A stretch of 64,000 bases of DNA, taken from contig NZ_CP115160.1 in the NCBI RefSeq assembly GCF_027594545.1, positions 3,357,001 to 3,421,000 of the forward strand. The letters are read 5' to 3'. The notes beneath the pieces were generated by a model. That model saw nothing but the letters and a program-made list of their open reading frames with translations. It had not been told where the DNA came from and did no database searches. Source of the DNA: Algoriphagus sp. TR-M9 (GTDB lineage Bacteria; Bacteroidota; Bacteroidia; Cytophagales; Cyclobacteriaceae). A program made the translations under genes and the position numbers. Shown in pieces: positions 53,484 through 62,146 of this stretch. Numbering within the stretch: position 1 is the stretch's first letter; each line of letters begins with the position of its first letter.

Positions 53484-54908
53484 ATGTCCACTTTAACAGC
53501 TCCGAAGACGGATTTCATTTCAGAAGATTTTCTGCTTCAAAATGAATTCGCAAAAAACCTATACCATCAATACGCAGCACATCAGCCTATCATAGATTAC
53601 CATTGCCACCTTTCTCCTAAAGACATCGCTGAAAACCGGCAATTTTCAAATGTCTCTGACGCTTGGCTAGGAGGTGATCACTATAAATGGAGAGCCATGC
53701 GGACTTTAGGAATTGATGAGAAATACATCACTGGAGACTCCCTCCCGGAGCAGAAGTTCCAAAAATGGGGAGAAACCGTGCCTTATACCCTTAGAAATCC
53801 ACTCTATCACTGGACCCATCTCGAACTCAAGCGGTACTTCGGTATAGATGAACTGTTAAGCGGGGAAAACGCTCAGGAAGTCTACGAAAGCTGCACCTAT
53901 CAACTCAGAAAACCAAATTTCACCGCGCAGGGGCTTTTGGGACAGATGAATGTCAAAGTGGTTTGCTCCACAGATGATCCTGCAGATGATCTGAAATACC
54001 ATGCTGCCGCAAAAGGAAACCTAAACGGCTTAGCATTGTATCCGGCGTTTCGCCCGGATAAAGCTTTTGCAGTAGAAAACCCCACTGCATACAAAGCCTA
54101 TCTGGAAACATTGGGAAAAGCTGCCAAGCTAGAAATTAATAGCTATGAAGATTTGCTGTCCGCCCTTCAAGCCAGAGTAGATTTCTTTGATGAAATGGGC
54201 TGCAAACTGTCCGACCATGGCATGGAGAGACTATACTTCTTCCAAACTGACCAGTTTAACGTGGAGACTCTTTTCCAGCGCGTGATCCGTGGCAATGAGC
54301 TCAATCAGACAGAAATAGAGTTTTTCAAATTCAAAACACTGATCCATCTCTGCAAGATGTATCATCAGAAAAACTGGACGCAGCAGTTTCATCTGGGTGC
54401 ACTTCGCAACACCAATGAGCGAATGCTTTCCCAGCTTGGACCGGACACGGGTTTCGATTCGATCGGGGATTTTGAACAGGCAGTACCACTCGCAGGATTT
54501 TTAAACGAACTGGACAAAACCGATCAGCTCGCCAAAACCATTCTCTACAACCTCAATCCCAGAGACAATGAGGTTTTTGCCACCATGACAGGAAACTTCA
54601 ATGATGGATCTACCAAAGGAAAAGTGCAATTTGGCTCTGGCTGGTGGTTTTTGGATCAAAAAGACGGCATGGAAAAACAGCTCAATGCGCTTTCTAATAT
54701 GGGAATGCTCAGTTGCTTCGTAGGAATGCTCACAGATTCCAGAAGCTTTCTCTCTTTTCCCAGGCATGAATATTTCAGAAGAACACTTTGTAACCTGATC
54801 GGCAAAGATGTGGCAAGCGGAGAGCTTCCGGCCGATGAAAAATGGCTTGGCAAAATAGTCTCAGATATCTGCTACCACAATGCAAAGGAGTTTTTTCAGT
54901 TCAACTAA
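53484..54908 (+). CDS. uxaC: Uronate isomerase
   Basis: This 474-residue amidohydrolase-fold enzyme converts D-galacturonate to D-tagaturonate (and glucuronate to fructuronate). Family marks are the N-terminal YHCHLSPKDIAENRQFSNVS with the two metal-site His, TDDPADDLKYH, FHLGALRNTNERMLSQLGPD and GMLTDSRSFLSFPRHEYFRR. It starts 13 nt after lacI and precedes uxaB by 10 nt. Confidence 0.97.
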   Translation: MSTLTAPKTDFISEDFLLQNEFAKNLYHQYAAHQPIIDYHCHLSPKDIAENRQFSNVSDAWLGGDHYKWRAMRTLGIDEKYITGDSLPEQKFQKWGETVPYTLRNPLYHWTHLELKRYFGIDELLSGENAQEVYESCTYQLRKPNFTAQGLLGQMNVKVVCSTDDPADDLKYHAAAKGNLNGLALYPAFRPDKAFAVENPTAYKAYLETLGKAAKLEINSYEDLLSALQARVDFFDEMGCKLSDHGMERLYFFQTDQFNVETLFQRVIRGNELNQTEIEFFKFKTLIHLCKMYHQKNWTQQFHLGALRNTNERMLSQLGPDTGFDSIGDFEQAVPLAGFLNELDKTDQLAKTILYNLNPRDNEVFATMTGNFNDGSTKGKVQFGSGWWFLDQKDGMEKQLNALSNMGMLSCFVGMLTDSRSFLSFPRHEYFRRTLCNLIGKDVASGELPADEKWLGKIVSDICYHNAKEFFQFN

Positions 54909-54918
54909 TCAAATTCAA

Positions 54919-56319
54919 ATGAAATCTCTTACTAAAGACTCATTAAACCTAAAATCCCGTCCCACAAAAGTATTGCAATTTGGAGAAGGCAACTTCCTTC
55001 GGGGCTTTGTAGACTGGATGATCGATCTGGCCAATGAAAAGGGTGTTTTTGATGGAAATGTTCAAATGGTCCAACCTCTAGGCAACGGGCTCATTGATCT
55101 GATCAAAAAACAGGACTCCCTCTATCACGTGCTTTTACAGGGGCTTCAGGAAGGGAAACAAGTAGAGGAAAGTAGGCTTATCACCTGCATAGAAGACATA
55201 CTCAATCCCGCGGATTCCTATGAAGAGTATCTGAGGCTCGGTGAAAATCCAGATATGAGATTTGTGATTTCAAACACTACTGAGGCTGGAATCCAGTTTG
55301 ACGCCAATGACACAGGCTACAGCAACCTCCCCCTTACTTTCCCAGGAAAGTTGTGCGCATTACTCTACAGACGATTTCAGTTTTTTGAGGGTGCTGCTGA
55401 TAAAGGTTTGATTTTTATTCCCTGCGAACTAATCGACAAAAACGGGGAAAACCTCAAAGACTGCATAGATAAATACGCTACACTCTGGAAGCTTCCTATG
55501 GCATTTTCCGATTGGCTAGAGAGCCATTCCATATTCTGTAACACACTAGTGGACAGAATAGTACCTGGATTTCCAAAAGATAAAATCAACGAGATACAGA
55601 AGGAATTGGACTACGAAGACAATTTGGTAGTGATGGCAGAGCCTTTTCACCTTTGGGTAATCGAGGCACCGGATGAGGTGCAGCAGGAATTCCCCCTAGA
55701 TCAAATTGGACTGGAGGTGAAATTTGTCAAAGACCAGACGCCATTCCGGACCAGAAAGGTGAGAATCCTCAACGGTGGACACACATCCATGGTACCATTT
55801 GCCTACCTAAAAGGCCTGAGAACGGTACGGGAATCAGTAGAAGATCCCTTAGTTGGGACTTTCTTGAGGGAGGCCATCTTCGATGAAATCATTCCTACCC
55901 TGGACATGCCTAAGGAAGAACTGGAGAAATTTGCAAATGACGTCTTAGAGCGATTCGCCAATCCATTTATAGTACATGAGTTAAAATCTATTGCCCTGAA
56001 TAGTATCTCAAAATTCAAGGTGAGGGTTTTGCCTTCTTTGCTCGGATATTATGATGTCAATCAAGTTTGGCCTGAAAGGTTAACGACTTCCCTAGCTGCA
56101 CTTCTGGTCTTTTATAGAGGGGAATACAAAGGAGAAACCCTTCCGCTCAACGATTCAGCAGAGGTACTGCAAGCTTGTAAAAAAGCCTGGGAAGAGCCGA
56201 ATCCCGAAAAAACAGTACAGCAACTATTGAGCAATAAAGAATTCTGGGGACAGGATCTTTCTGTATTGCCGGGGCTTACTGAAAAAGTAACTCAGGAAGT
56301 CAATGCTCTTCTGACTTAG
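54919..56319 (+). CDS. uxaB: Tagaturonate reductase (altronate oxidoreductase)
   Basis: This 466-residue mannitol-dehydrogenase-family enzyme reduces D-tagaturonate to D-altronate with NADH. It shows the N-terminal QFGEGNFLRGFVDWMIDLAN and the central catalytic region RTRKVRILNGGHTSMVPFAY (Lys/Asn/His). The ATG at 54919 is chosen; an ATG at 54880 overlaps uxaC. The stop overlaps the convergent peptidase gene by 20 nt. Confidence 0.95.
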   Translation: MKSLTKDSLNLKSRPTKVLQFGEGNFLRGFVDWMIDLANEKGVFDGNVQMVQPLGNGLIDLIKKQDSLYHVLLQGLQEGKQVEESRLITCIEDILNPADSYEEYLRLGENPDMRFVISNTTEAGIQFDANDTGYSNLPLTFPGKLCALLYRRFQFFEGAADKGLIFIPCELIDKNGENLKDCIDKYATLWKLPMAFSDWLESHSIFCNTLVDRIVPGFPKDKINEIQKELDYEDNLVVMAEPFHLWVIEAPDEVQQEFPLDQIGLEVKFVKDQTPFRTRKVRILNGGHTSMVPFAYLKGLRTVRESVEDPLVGTFLREAIFDEIIPTLDMPKEELEKFANDVLERFANPFIVHELKSIALNSISKFKVRVLPSLLGYYDVNQVWPERLTTSLAALLVFYRGEYKGETLPLNDSAEVLQACKKAWEEPNPEKTVQQLLSNKEFWGQDLSVLPGLTEKVTQEVNALLT

Positions 56320-56935
56320 GTATCCATACCCTAGGATCCTGCCGGAGCAGCCTGACCAATACACCATAGAGTTCGGGAGCTTGCCGGAAAAACTCATGGG
56401 GTTTTTCGAAAAAGTGCTCTAAGGCCACAGCAAAAAATTCATGCAAATCCACCGAAGCTCTCTCACCTAACCATGGGAGAGCTTCACCATCTTTATGCTG
56501 CATTTCCATCTGCGCCAGATGTTGGAAGTTTGCCCAGACTTTAGGGTTGAAAAAATCACTTTCTTGATTATTCCTAATCAGGTTTTCCAAATGCAAGGCA
56601 TGTGCTACTTCATGAATACCAAGGTTTCTTCCATCTTGCAAATCATCCATTCCTGCCTGAAATGCAGCCCAGGAAACCACTATAATGCCGTACCTGGGAT
56701 TTACCTCTCCATTGTGATACATTTTACTGATACTGCTGTAGTAGCTGTCCGGATAGATTAGAATCTTGCTAAAATGAGGCAGCCGAAGGTCTTTCCATCC
56801 GAAAGTAACCATCACTATGGTGGCACCGATCAGGATTTTCATTTCAGAAGTGACAATTTTCAGTCCCCCTCTTCCCATAAAAGACTTGGTGGTAAGAATT
56901 ACTTCCAACACCTTGGTCTGTGTCCCACAGACCAC
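56300..56935 (-). pseudogene. 5'-truncated MtfA-type zinc peptidase gene
   Basis: This frame matches the intact gene at 59032 from residue about 58 onward, with the zinc motif HEVAH and FFEKPHEFFRQAPELYGVLV. The first about 57 residues are missing. The apparent start (MVCGTQTKV) lies inside a repeat at 56914-56973, next to the break. Positions 56757-56905 are identical to 59486-59634 except one base, while the rest has diverged clearly. A shortened product could still be made, so pseudogene is a likely but not certain call. Confidence 0.75.
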
Positions 56936-56973
56936 TCACCACTCACTGTCATTCGGTCTGTGAGACACAGACC
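56914..56973. repeat. Twin inverted repeats at the truncation point
   Basis: TGGTCTGTG-TCC-CACAGACCA (56914-56934) and GGTCTGTG-AGA-CACAGACC (56955-56973) are two hairpins about 20 bp apart, just beyond the last homology of the truncated peptidase gene. In style they resemble the 42866 repeat. Confidence 0.75.
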
Positions 56974-57012
56974 ACGGTAAAGATTTAAGGCTTTGTTTTT
57001 ATAAAGAAGAAA

Positions 57013-57036
57013 GGAAAAGCATAACTTGTGCTTTCC
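57013..57036 (-). terminator. Weak hairpin after the GH43 lipoprotein gene
   Basis: On the minus strand GGAAAGCACAAGTTATGCTTTTCC forms a stem just past the stop at 57058, but the following T-tract is interrupted. Confidence 0.45.
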
Positions 57037-57057
57037 CTTTCTATTAATTAGCAATCC

Positions 57058-58197
57058 TTAAAGGGGCATAGCCTGCGGTGTAGTCGTCGGCCCATGGACC
57101 ACCAAAGTGCCGTCAGATTTGATTTCCATTTTATCGAGAAACACAACGCGCTCCTGTCTGGATTCCATGGTACGACCATGATAAACACAATACATGTCTC
57201 CATTATCCATGAAAACAATGTTATTGTGACCAGTACCAGTCACCTCCCCGCCTTTGTGCGTGTTGAGTTCCAAAACAGGATTGTTTTCCGCTTTGGTAAA
57301 AGGACCTAATGGACTCTTGGAAGTTGCATACCCAACAGCATAATTTTCTCCTGCGTAATAGTTGCTCGAATACATCATGTAGTAGATGTCCTCATGTTTG
57401 AAGATCACAGATCCTTCTGTCCATCTTCTATTGATTTCCTGCTTGGTGACCGATCTACTTTCCCACTCAGCTTGGGCATCATCCATTTTCACAGGAGGAC
57501 GCAGGCAAAGCACTGGCTCGCCGATTACTCCCGAGAAATCAGGCTTCAGCTCAACTCCGTACACCCAGCTCTCTTCTATCTCCTCATACCAGCCTTTCTC
57601 TTTCGCCCAGTCTGCTACTTCGCTTTCAACAGGATGCTTATAGCATGCTCTTGAATAATAGAGGTAATATTTCCCATTTTCCCAATAGACATTCGCATCA
57701 ATAATCGGATAGCCAGGATCAAAAACAGGCTTGTCGTACATCTCGGTAAAAGGTCCAGTCGGACTATCTGATTCAGCCACACCAATCATGAAATTCTCCT
57801 CTTCGTTGGTTGGATTGACTTTCCACTGGGCACTGAAAAACATGTAATATTTCCCCTCAATTTTGTAAACTTCCGGCGCCCAGAAGAATTTGCTTGCCCA
57901 GCTGTCTTCCGTGTTGCCCTGATAGACCTGTCCTTCAAATTTCCAATCAACCAGATTAGCTGAGGAATAAGCCGCGAAGCCATCCTTTGCTCCACCACCT
58001 GTTCCGTACATATAGTACTTCCCATCCCCATCATTCAATATAAAGGGATCGCCAAATGCCACAGCCAATGGATTTGCATACGTCTCCTCATCCAACTCAG
58101 GAGATGATTCCTCTAGCTTATTTTCCCTGCTACTACAGGACTCTAAACCTATTAAAACCAGTAATACGACTCCAATATACTTAAGTGAAATTCTCAT
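57058..58197 (-). CDS. GH43-type glycosidase lipoprotein
   Basis: This 379-residue lipoprotein (MRISLKYIGVVLLVLIGLES, then C) has a five-bladed propeller: AVAFGDPFILNDGDGKYYMY (base Asp), WAPEVYKIEGKYYMFFSAQ, YPIIDANVYWENGKYYLYYS and EGSVIFKHEDIYYMMYSSNY (acid Glu). Related proteins are arabinan- or galactan-active. The frame is open to 58284, but those 29 residues (METFFEKTQELF...) come from a peptidase gene remnant, so I place the start at 58197. No locus operator precedes it. Confidence 0.9.
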   Translation of the reverse strand: MRISLKYIGVVLLVLIGLESCSSRENKLEESSPELDEETYANPLAVAFGDPFILNDGDGKYYMYGTGGGAKDGFAAYSSANLVDWKFEGQVYQGNTEDSWASKFFWAPEVYKIEGKYYMFFSAQWKVNPTNEEENFMIGVAESDSPTGPFTEMYDKPVFDPGYPIIDANVYWENGKYYLYYSRACYKHPVESEVADWAKEKGWYEEIEESWVYGVELKPDFSGVIGEPVLCLRPPVKMDDAQAEWESRSVTKQEINRRWTEGSVIFKHEDIYYMMYSSNYYAGENYAVGYATSKSPLGPFTKAENNPVLELNTHKGGEVTGTGHNNIVFMDNGDMYCVYHGRTMESRQERVVFLDKMEIKSDGTLVVHGPTTTPQAMPL

Positions 58198-58253
58198 GTC
58201 TTGACACATTATTACTTTTCTAAACTCCCAAAGTATATTCTTTTGTGAAAAAA

Positions 58254-58405
58254 GTTCTTGGGTTTTTTCAAAGAATGTCTCCAAGGCAACAGCAAATACT
58301 CATAATCTAAAAAAAACTGCTCTTGCTCTGAAAATCTCAGAATTGAAGGATTTACAACCCTCTTTGTAGTAAATCTATTTCTCGGGTTTTAGGGCATGGG
58401 TAACC
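58254..58405 (-). pseudogene. Remnant of a third MtfA-type peptidase gene
   Basis: 58254-58300 aligns with 59121-59170 of the intact gene (e.g. GGTTTTTTCAAAGAATGTCT versus GGGTTTTTCAAAGAAAGTCT), and 58330-58405 aligns with 59270-59343 (shared TTGTAGTAAATCT and GAGGGCATGGGC/TAGGGCATGGGT words). About 60 bp between them is lost and no frame survives. This is the third copy within 3.5 kb. Confidence 0.7.
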
Positions 58406-58435
58406 TTTTGAACATTTTGATTTACAACATCTTTC

Positions 58436-58861
58436 TCAATTTTCATCTCTGGCAAATAGGTATCGCTTTTTCGCCACTTTACCATTAAAAATTGAACTGA
58501 AAATCAAAGAATCCTGATTCACATTCCTTAGAAAATATTTTCTTAGATAAACCCTGTCTATCTCCTTTACAAATATGGTGTCTCCAATTAATTTCCATAT
58601 AGCCCTTCTATGAACTATACTCAAACCATCTATATCAGTATAATACAAAGTATCTCTTTTGAATTCATAAGTAGTACTGTCAAGGGCTAATTGAAATTTT
58701 TGATCAGCTAAAGACTGTGTTTCAAAATCAGCTAATAGGTATCCATCAGAATTTCGGATAGATTCTATTGCTTCAAGTTCTACTATTTTCCATTTCCCTA
58801 AAATCAAATCAGGGTCTGAATTAAATATAGAAACAAAAAAAACATACAGATAAATATACAT
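58436..58861 (-). CDS. Small exported protein, lipocalin-like, unknown function
   Basis: This 141-residue protein begins with a short hydrophobic segment (MYIYLYVFFVSIF) and then LILGKWKIVELEAIESIRNS, an opening seen in many small Bacteroidota calycin-like proteins. Beta-strand segments TYEFKRDTLYYTDIDGLS and RRAIWKLIGDTIFVKEIDRV follow. I do not recognise a family. It lies between the peptidase remnant and the intact peptidase gene; its AT content is higher than that of neighbours. Confidence 0.65.
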   Translation of the reverse strand: MYIYLYVFFVSIFNSDPDLILGKWKIVELEAIESIRNSDGYLLADFETQSLADQKFQLALDSTTYEFKRDTLYYTDIDGLSIVHRRAIWKLIGDTIFVKEIDRVYLRKYFLRNVNQDSLIFSSIFNGKVAKKRYLFARDEN

Positions 58862-59031
58862 AGCAATAAATGGGTTTGCTGTAACTACTAGTTTGTGTGG
58901 TGAATTTAGTGAATATCAGCAAACAACACAAATAACTATTGCCCAGCTACTTATGAAAAACTAATAATTATTTTTCCCAAATTATCTAGATAGGACAATG
59001 CCTTTGTCTTCAGACACACCAATGACTTCAC

Positions 59032-59802
59032 CTATCTGACACTTGCTTGAACCCAAACCCTAGGATCCTGTCGCATTAATCTCACCAATGTCCCATACAG
59101 TTCAGGATTATACTCAAAAAACTCGTGGGGTTTTTCAAAGAAAGTCTCCAATCCTACCGCAAAAAACTCATCATGATCTATTCCACCATTTGACCTGAAA
59201 ACGGTTTGGTCTCCAGCTTTAATCTTTTGGATTTCTTCACTGGCAAGCACTTGAAAAGATCGATAAACCTCGGGGTTGAAGAATTCACATTCGTCGTTGT
59301 AGTAAATCTGATTTTCCAGTTTGAGGGCATGGGCTACTTCATGTATACCTAGATTCACTTCATCCTTCTGGTTTTCCATTCCATTTAAAAAACAATTCCA
59401 AGACATCACTATTATCCCATACCTTGGATTCACTTCACCCCTGTGATACTGTCTGGATATCGTACTGTAATAAGTATCAGGGTAAATTAGAATCTTGCTA
59501 AAATGAGGCAGCCGAAGGTCTTTCCATCCGAAAGTAACCATCACTATGGTGGCTCCGATCAGGATTTTCATTTCAGAAGTGACAATTTTCAGTCCCCCTC
59601 TTCCCATAAAAGACTTGGTGGTAAGAATTACTTCTAGCTTGTCTCTGAATTCCTTTTTATGCTTTTCTGAAAGCCTGGCATAGTACGGAAATTCCTGCTC
59701 AAGAATCTGCATTTCCAGCTTTGTCAGGCGGGTTTTCCCAAACAATATTCGAAGTTCCTCGATCAAACTTGCCAGACTGTTCTTTCTATACAAAGGCATC
59801 AT
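59032..59802 (-). CDS. MtfA-type zinc-dependent peptidase, intact copy
   Basis: This 256-residue protein belongs to the MtfA (Mlc titration factor A) zinc aminopeptidase family. It has the full N-terminal part (LRILFGKTRLTKLEMQILEQ), a hydrophobic segment MKILIGATIVMVTFGW, the zinc site NLGIHEVAHALKLENQI and DHDEFFAVGLETFFEKPHEF with the third-ligand Glu. In E. coli MtfA affects the glucose regulator Mlc; no Mlc partner is apparent here. Two decayed copies lie downstream. Confidence 0.87.
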   Translation of the reverse strand: MMPLYRKNSLASLIEELRILFGKTRLTKLEMQILEQEFPYYARLSEKHKKEFRDKLEVILTTKSFMGRGGLKIVTSEMKILIGATIVMVTFGWKDLRLPHFSKILIYPDTYYSTISRQYHRGEVNPRYGIIVMSWNCFLNGMENQKDEVNLGIHEVAHALKLENQIYYNDECEFFNPEVYRSFQVLASEEIQKIKAGDQTVFRSNGGIDHDEFFAVGLETFFEKPHEFFEYNPELYGTLVRLMRQDPRVWVQASVR

Positions 59803-59813
59803 AGTTTTTGAAT

Positions 59814-59843
59814 AAAAAAGGCAGCTACCAATCAGTAACTGCC
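59814..59843 (-). terminator. Rho-independent terminator after rny
   Basis: On the minus strand GGCAGTTACTGATTGGTAGC plus TGCC forms a stem followed by TTTTTT (complement of 59814-59819). It lies about 95 bp after the rny stop and directly before the peptidase gene. Confidence 0.8.
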
Positions 59844-59938
59844 GTTATTTTAATAGCCTAAATATAGCCAAATACCTGGAGTAGTTAGATGATTCTCACC
59901 CTACATCGGCCTTTTGGTTCTTGTCTTCAAGCCTATTT

Positions 59939-61504
59939 CTATCTCGCGTAATTCACCGCACGCATCTCACGAATAACGGTGATTTTGATTTGTCCCGGAT
60001 ACTGCATTTCCTTCTCGATTTTCTGAGAAATATCAAAGGAAAGGTTTCCTGCAGTGGAGTCATCCACATGATCCGCATCTACCAAGACGCGAAGTTCTCG
60101 CCCAGCCTGCATTGCAAAGCATTTGTTCACACCTTCAAAGCTCAATGCTAGCTCTTCCAGCTCCTTGAGACGCTTAATGTAGCTGTCCATCACTTCCCTT
60201 CTTGCGCCCGGTCTGGCACCAGAAATCGCATCAGAAGCCTGAACTATAGGCGAGATCATGGAGGTCATCTCGATTTCGTCATGGTGAGCTCCTATGGCAT
60301 TGCAGATTTCAGGATGTTCCTTGTATCGCTTAGCCAGCTCCATACCCAGGATAGCGTGAGGAAGTTCCTGCTCCTCGGGCCACACCTTACCAATATCATG
60401 AAGCAAGCCGGCCCGCTTGGCCATCTTGGCATTTAAGCCCATTTCTGCAGCCATGGTAGCTGAGAGTTTTGCCACTTCTCTGGAGTGTTGCAAAAGGTTT
60501 TGACCATACGAAGACCTGAATCTCATACGCCCCACCATTCTGATCAATTCAGGGTGCAGACCATGAATTCCTAGATCTATACAGGTTCTTTCGCCTATCT
60601 CTACGATCTCCTCATCTATGTTTTTCTCGGTTTTGGCCACTACCTCTTCGATTCTGGCCGGGTGGATACGCCCATCCTGCACCAATCTGTGTAGAGATAG
60701 CCTAGCCACTTCCCTTCTTACCGGGTCAAATCCAGAAATGATGATTGCCTCAGGGGTATCATCTACCACGATTTCCACCCCAGTGGCCGCTTCCAGCGCT
60801 CGAATGTTTCTACCTTCTCTACCAATGATTTTCCCTTTGATATCGTCACTGTCGATGTTAAATACAGACACGCAGTTTTCTACCGCATGCTCGGTGGCTG
60901 TACGCTGTATGGTGTCCAGTACAATCTTCTTTGCCTGCTTAGTGGCCGAAAGTTTGGCTTCGTCCAGAATATCCTTGATCTGCGAAGATGCTTTGGATTG
61001 TGCTTCTTCGGTCAGCATGGTTACCAATTGCTCACGGGCTTCTTCACGGGTAAGGTTGGCTACTTTTTCCAGGTCAGCTATTCGCTGGTTGGTCACCCGG
61101 TCTAGCTCCTCCCTTTTCACTTTCATCGCATGCAGCTGCGCATCGAGGTTTTCTTTCTTACTGTCAAGTTCTGCTTCCTTTCGCTTCACTTGCTGCATTT
61201 CTTTAGCTAGCTGCTGCTCGCGCTGCTTGACTTTGTTTTCATTGGTGATGATAATATTCTTTTTATTACTCACCTCTTCGTCAAAATCCGCCTTGAGCTT
61301 AAGGTATTTCTCTTTGGCTTCTAGGATTTTATCCTTTTTGATTGATTCGGCATTGATTTCTGCTTCCCGAAGCATGGATTTCACCTTGTCGCGGGTTTCC
61401 TCCTCCAGTTTAGCGTTTTTATTTTTGATCAATGCGCCGGCAATAGCCGCTCCTGCACCAGTCCCTACCAGGGCTGCGAGGACAATATATAGTATGTCTC
61501 CCAT
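59939..61504 (-). CDS. rny: Ribonuclease Y
   Basis: This 521-residue membrane-anchored endoribonuclease starts mRNA decay. It has an N-terminal helix ([20 protein letters not shown]), a long coiled coil (about 30-200), a KH domain with [20 protein letters not shown] and an HD domain with LLHDIGKV (about 360), then [11 protein letters not shown]. Length fits the family. It follows zapA in what looks like one housekeeping transcript. Confidence 0.97.
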   Translation of the reverse strand: MGDILYIVLAALVGTGAGAAIAGALIKNKNAKLEEETRDKVKSMLREAEINAESIKKDKILEAKEKYLKLKADFDEEVSNKKNIIITNENKVKQREQQLAKEMQQVKRKEAELDSKKENLDAQLHAMKVKREELDRVTNQRIADLEKVANLTREEAREQLVTMLTEEAQSKASSQIKDILDEAKLSATKQAKKIVLDTIQRTATEHAVENCVSVFNIDSDDIKGKIIGREGRNIRALEAATGVEIVVDDTPEAIIISGFDPVRREVARLSLHRLVQDGRIHPARIEEVVAKTEKNIDEEIVEIGERTCIDLGIHGLHPELIRMVGRMRFRSSYGQNLLQHSREVAKLSATMAAEMGLNAKMAKRAGLLHDIGKVWPEEQELPHAILGMELAKRYKEHPEICNAIGAHHDEIEMTSMISPIVQASDAISGARPGARREVMDSYIKRLKELEELALSFEGVNKCFAMQAGRELRVLVDADHVDDSTAGNLSFDISQKIEKEMQYPGQIKITVIREMRAVNYAR

Positions 61505-61573
61505 AGGTTTTTTTGGATATAATTGAACCGGGGAAGCCTAAAAAAATCTTCTGAATGTGTGGGCAACAATAGG

Positions 61574-61858
61574 TTACAAACTCTTAGAAAGCATAGAATT
61601 GATATGAGAAATCGTGGATTTGATGTGCTCAGAATCCTCTGCGTTTACAGCATTGGTTTCCAGTGACTCCACCATGCAGTCAAAGGCTACCATCGCCAGC
61701 AAATCCTGATTATCATCCAGTCCAAACTCCTCTTTATACTTTCTCAATTTTTCATTAATCAACTTACCCGCATGCCGGATCTTGGCTTCGTCTTCGAGCT
61801 TCACTCGCATAGGGTATTCTCTCGCCCCAATTTTCAAACGTATAGCTAGTGTATCCAT
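61574..61858 (-). CDS. zapA: Cell division protein ZapA
   Basis: This 94-residue protein stabilises FtsZ filaments. It has the ZapA pattern AIRLKIGAREYPMRVKLEDE followed by a helix and a C-terminal coiled coil (LLAMVAFDCMVESLE...). It starts one base after the stop of the coiled-coil gene upstream. Confidence 0.9.
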   Translation of the reverse strand: MDTLAIRLKIGAREYPMRVKLEDEAKIRHAGKLINEKLRKYKEEFGLDDNQDLLAMVAFDCMVESLETNAVNAEDSEHIKSTISHINSMLSKSL

Positions 61859-61859
61859 A

Positions 61860-62144
61860 TCACTCGGATAAGTATGTGATCAAATGGTCGATCTCTTGTA
61901 TATAATTATTGATTAAGTCACTCATTTCAGCAGACTCTTCCGGGCTTACCGGTCGGTTGTCCACAATGTTACTAATTTTAATTTTATTTTTAAAATGTTC
62001 GATTTCCTGCTCTTTTTTACCCAAAGTAAGATTTACTTCAGCTAATTTTTGCTTCAATTGCTGGTTCTCCTCATTCAATTCCAGCAATCTCTGACTAGCA
62101 CTCTGGGCCAGTTTCTCTAATTTTTGCAGTTCCTCTTGAATCAT
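61860..62144 (-). CDS. Small coiled-coil protein between pheT and zapA
   Basis: This 94-residue protein is nearly all heptad repeat (LEKLAQSASQRLLELNEENQ, LKQKLAEVNLTLGKKEQEIE), with a short C-terminal tail SPEESAEMSDLINNYIQEID. Its place beside zapA and size suggest a ZapB-like division partner, but sequence alone cannot show this. Confidence 0.8.
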   Translation of the reverse strand: MIQEELQKLEKLAQSASQRLLELNEENQQLKQKLAEVNLTLGKKEQEIEHFKNKIKISNIVDNRPVSPEESAEMSDLINNYIQEIDHLITYLSE

Positions 62145-62146
62145 TT

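Noticed and set aside
60618..61526. A 302-codon open frame on the plus strand, antisense to rny.
   Set aside because: Its Ser/Leu-rich composition mirrors the coiled-coil codons of rny, and there is no family match.
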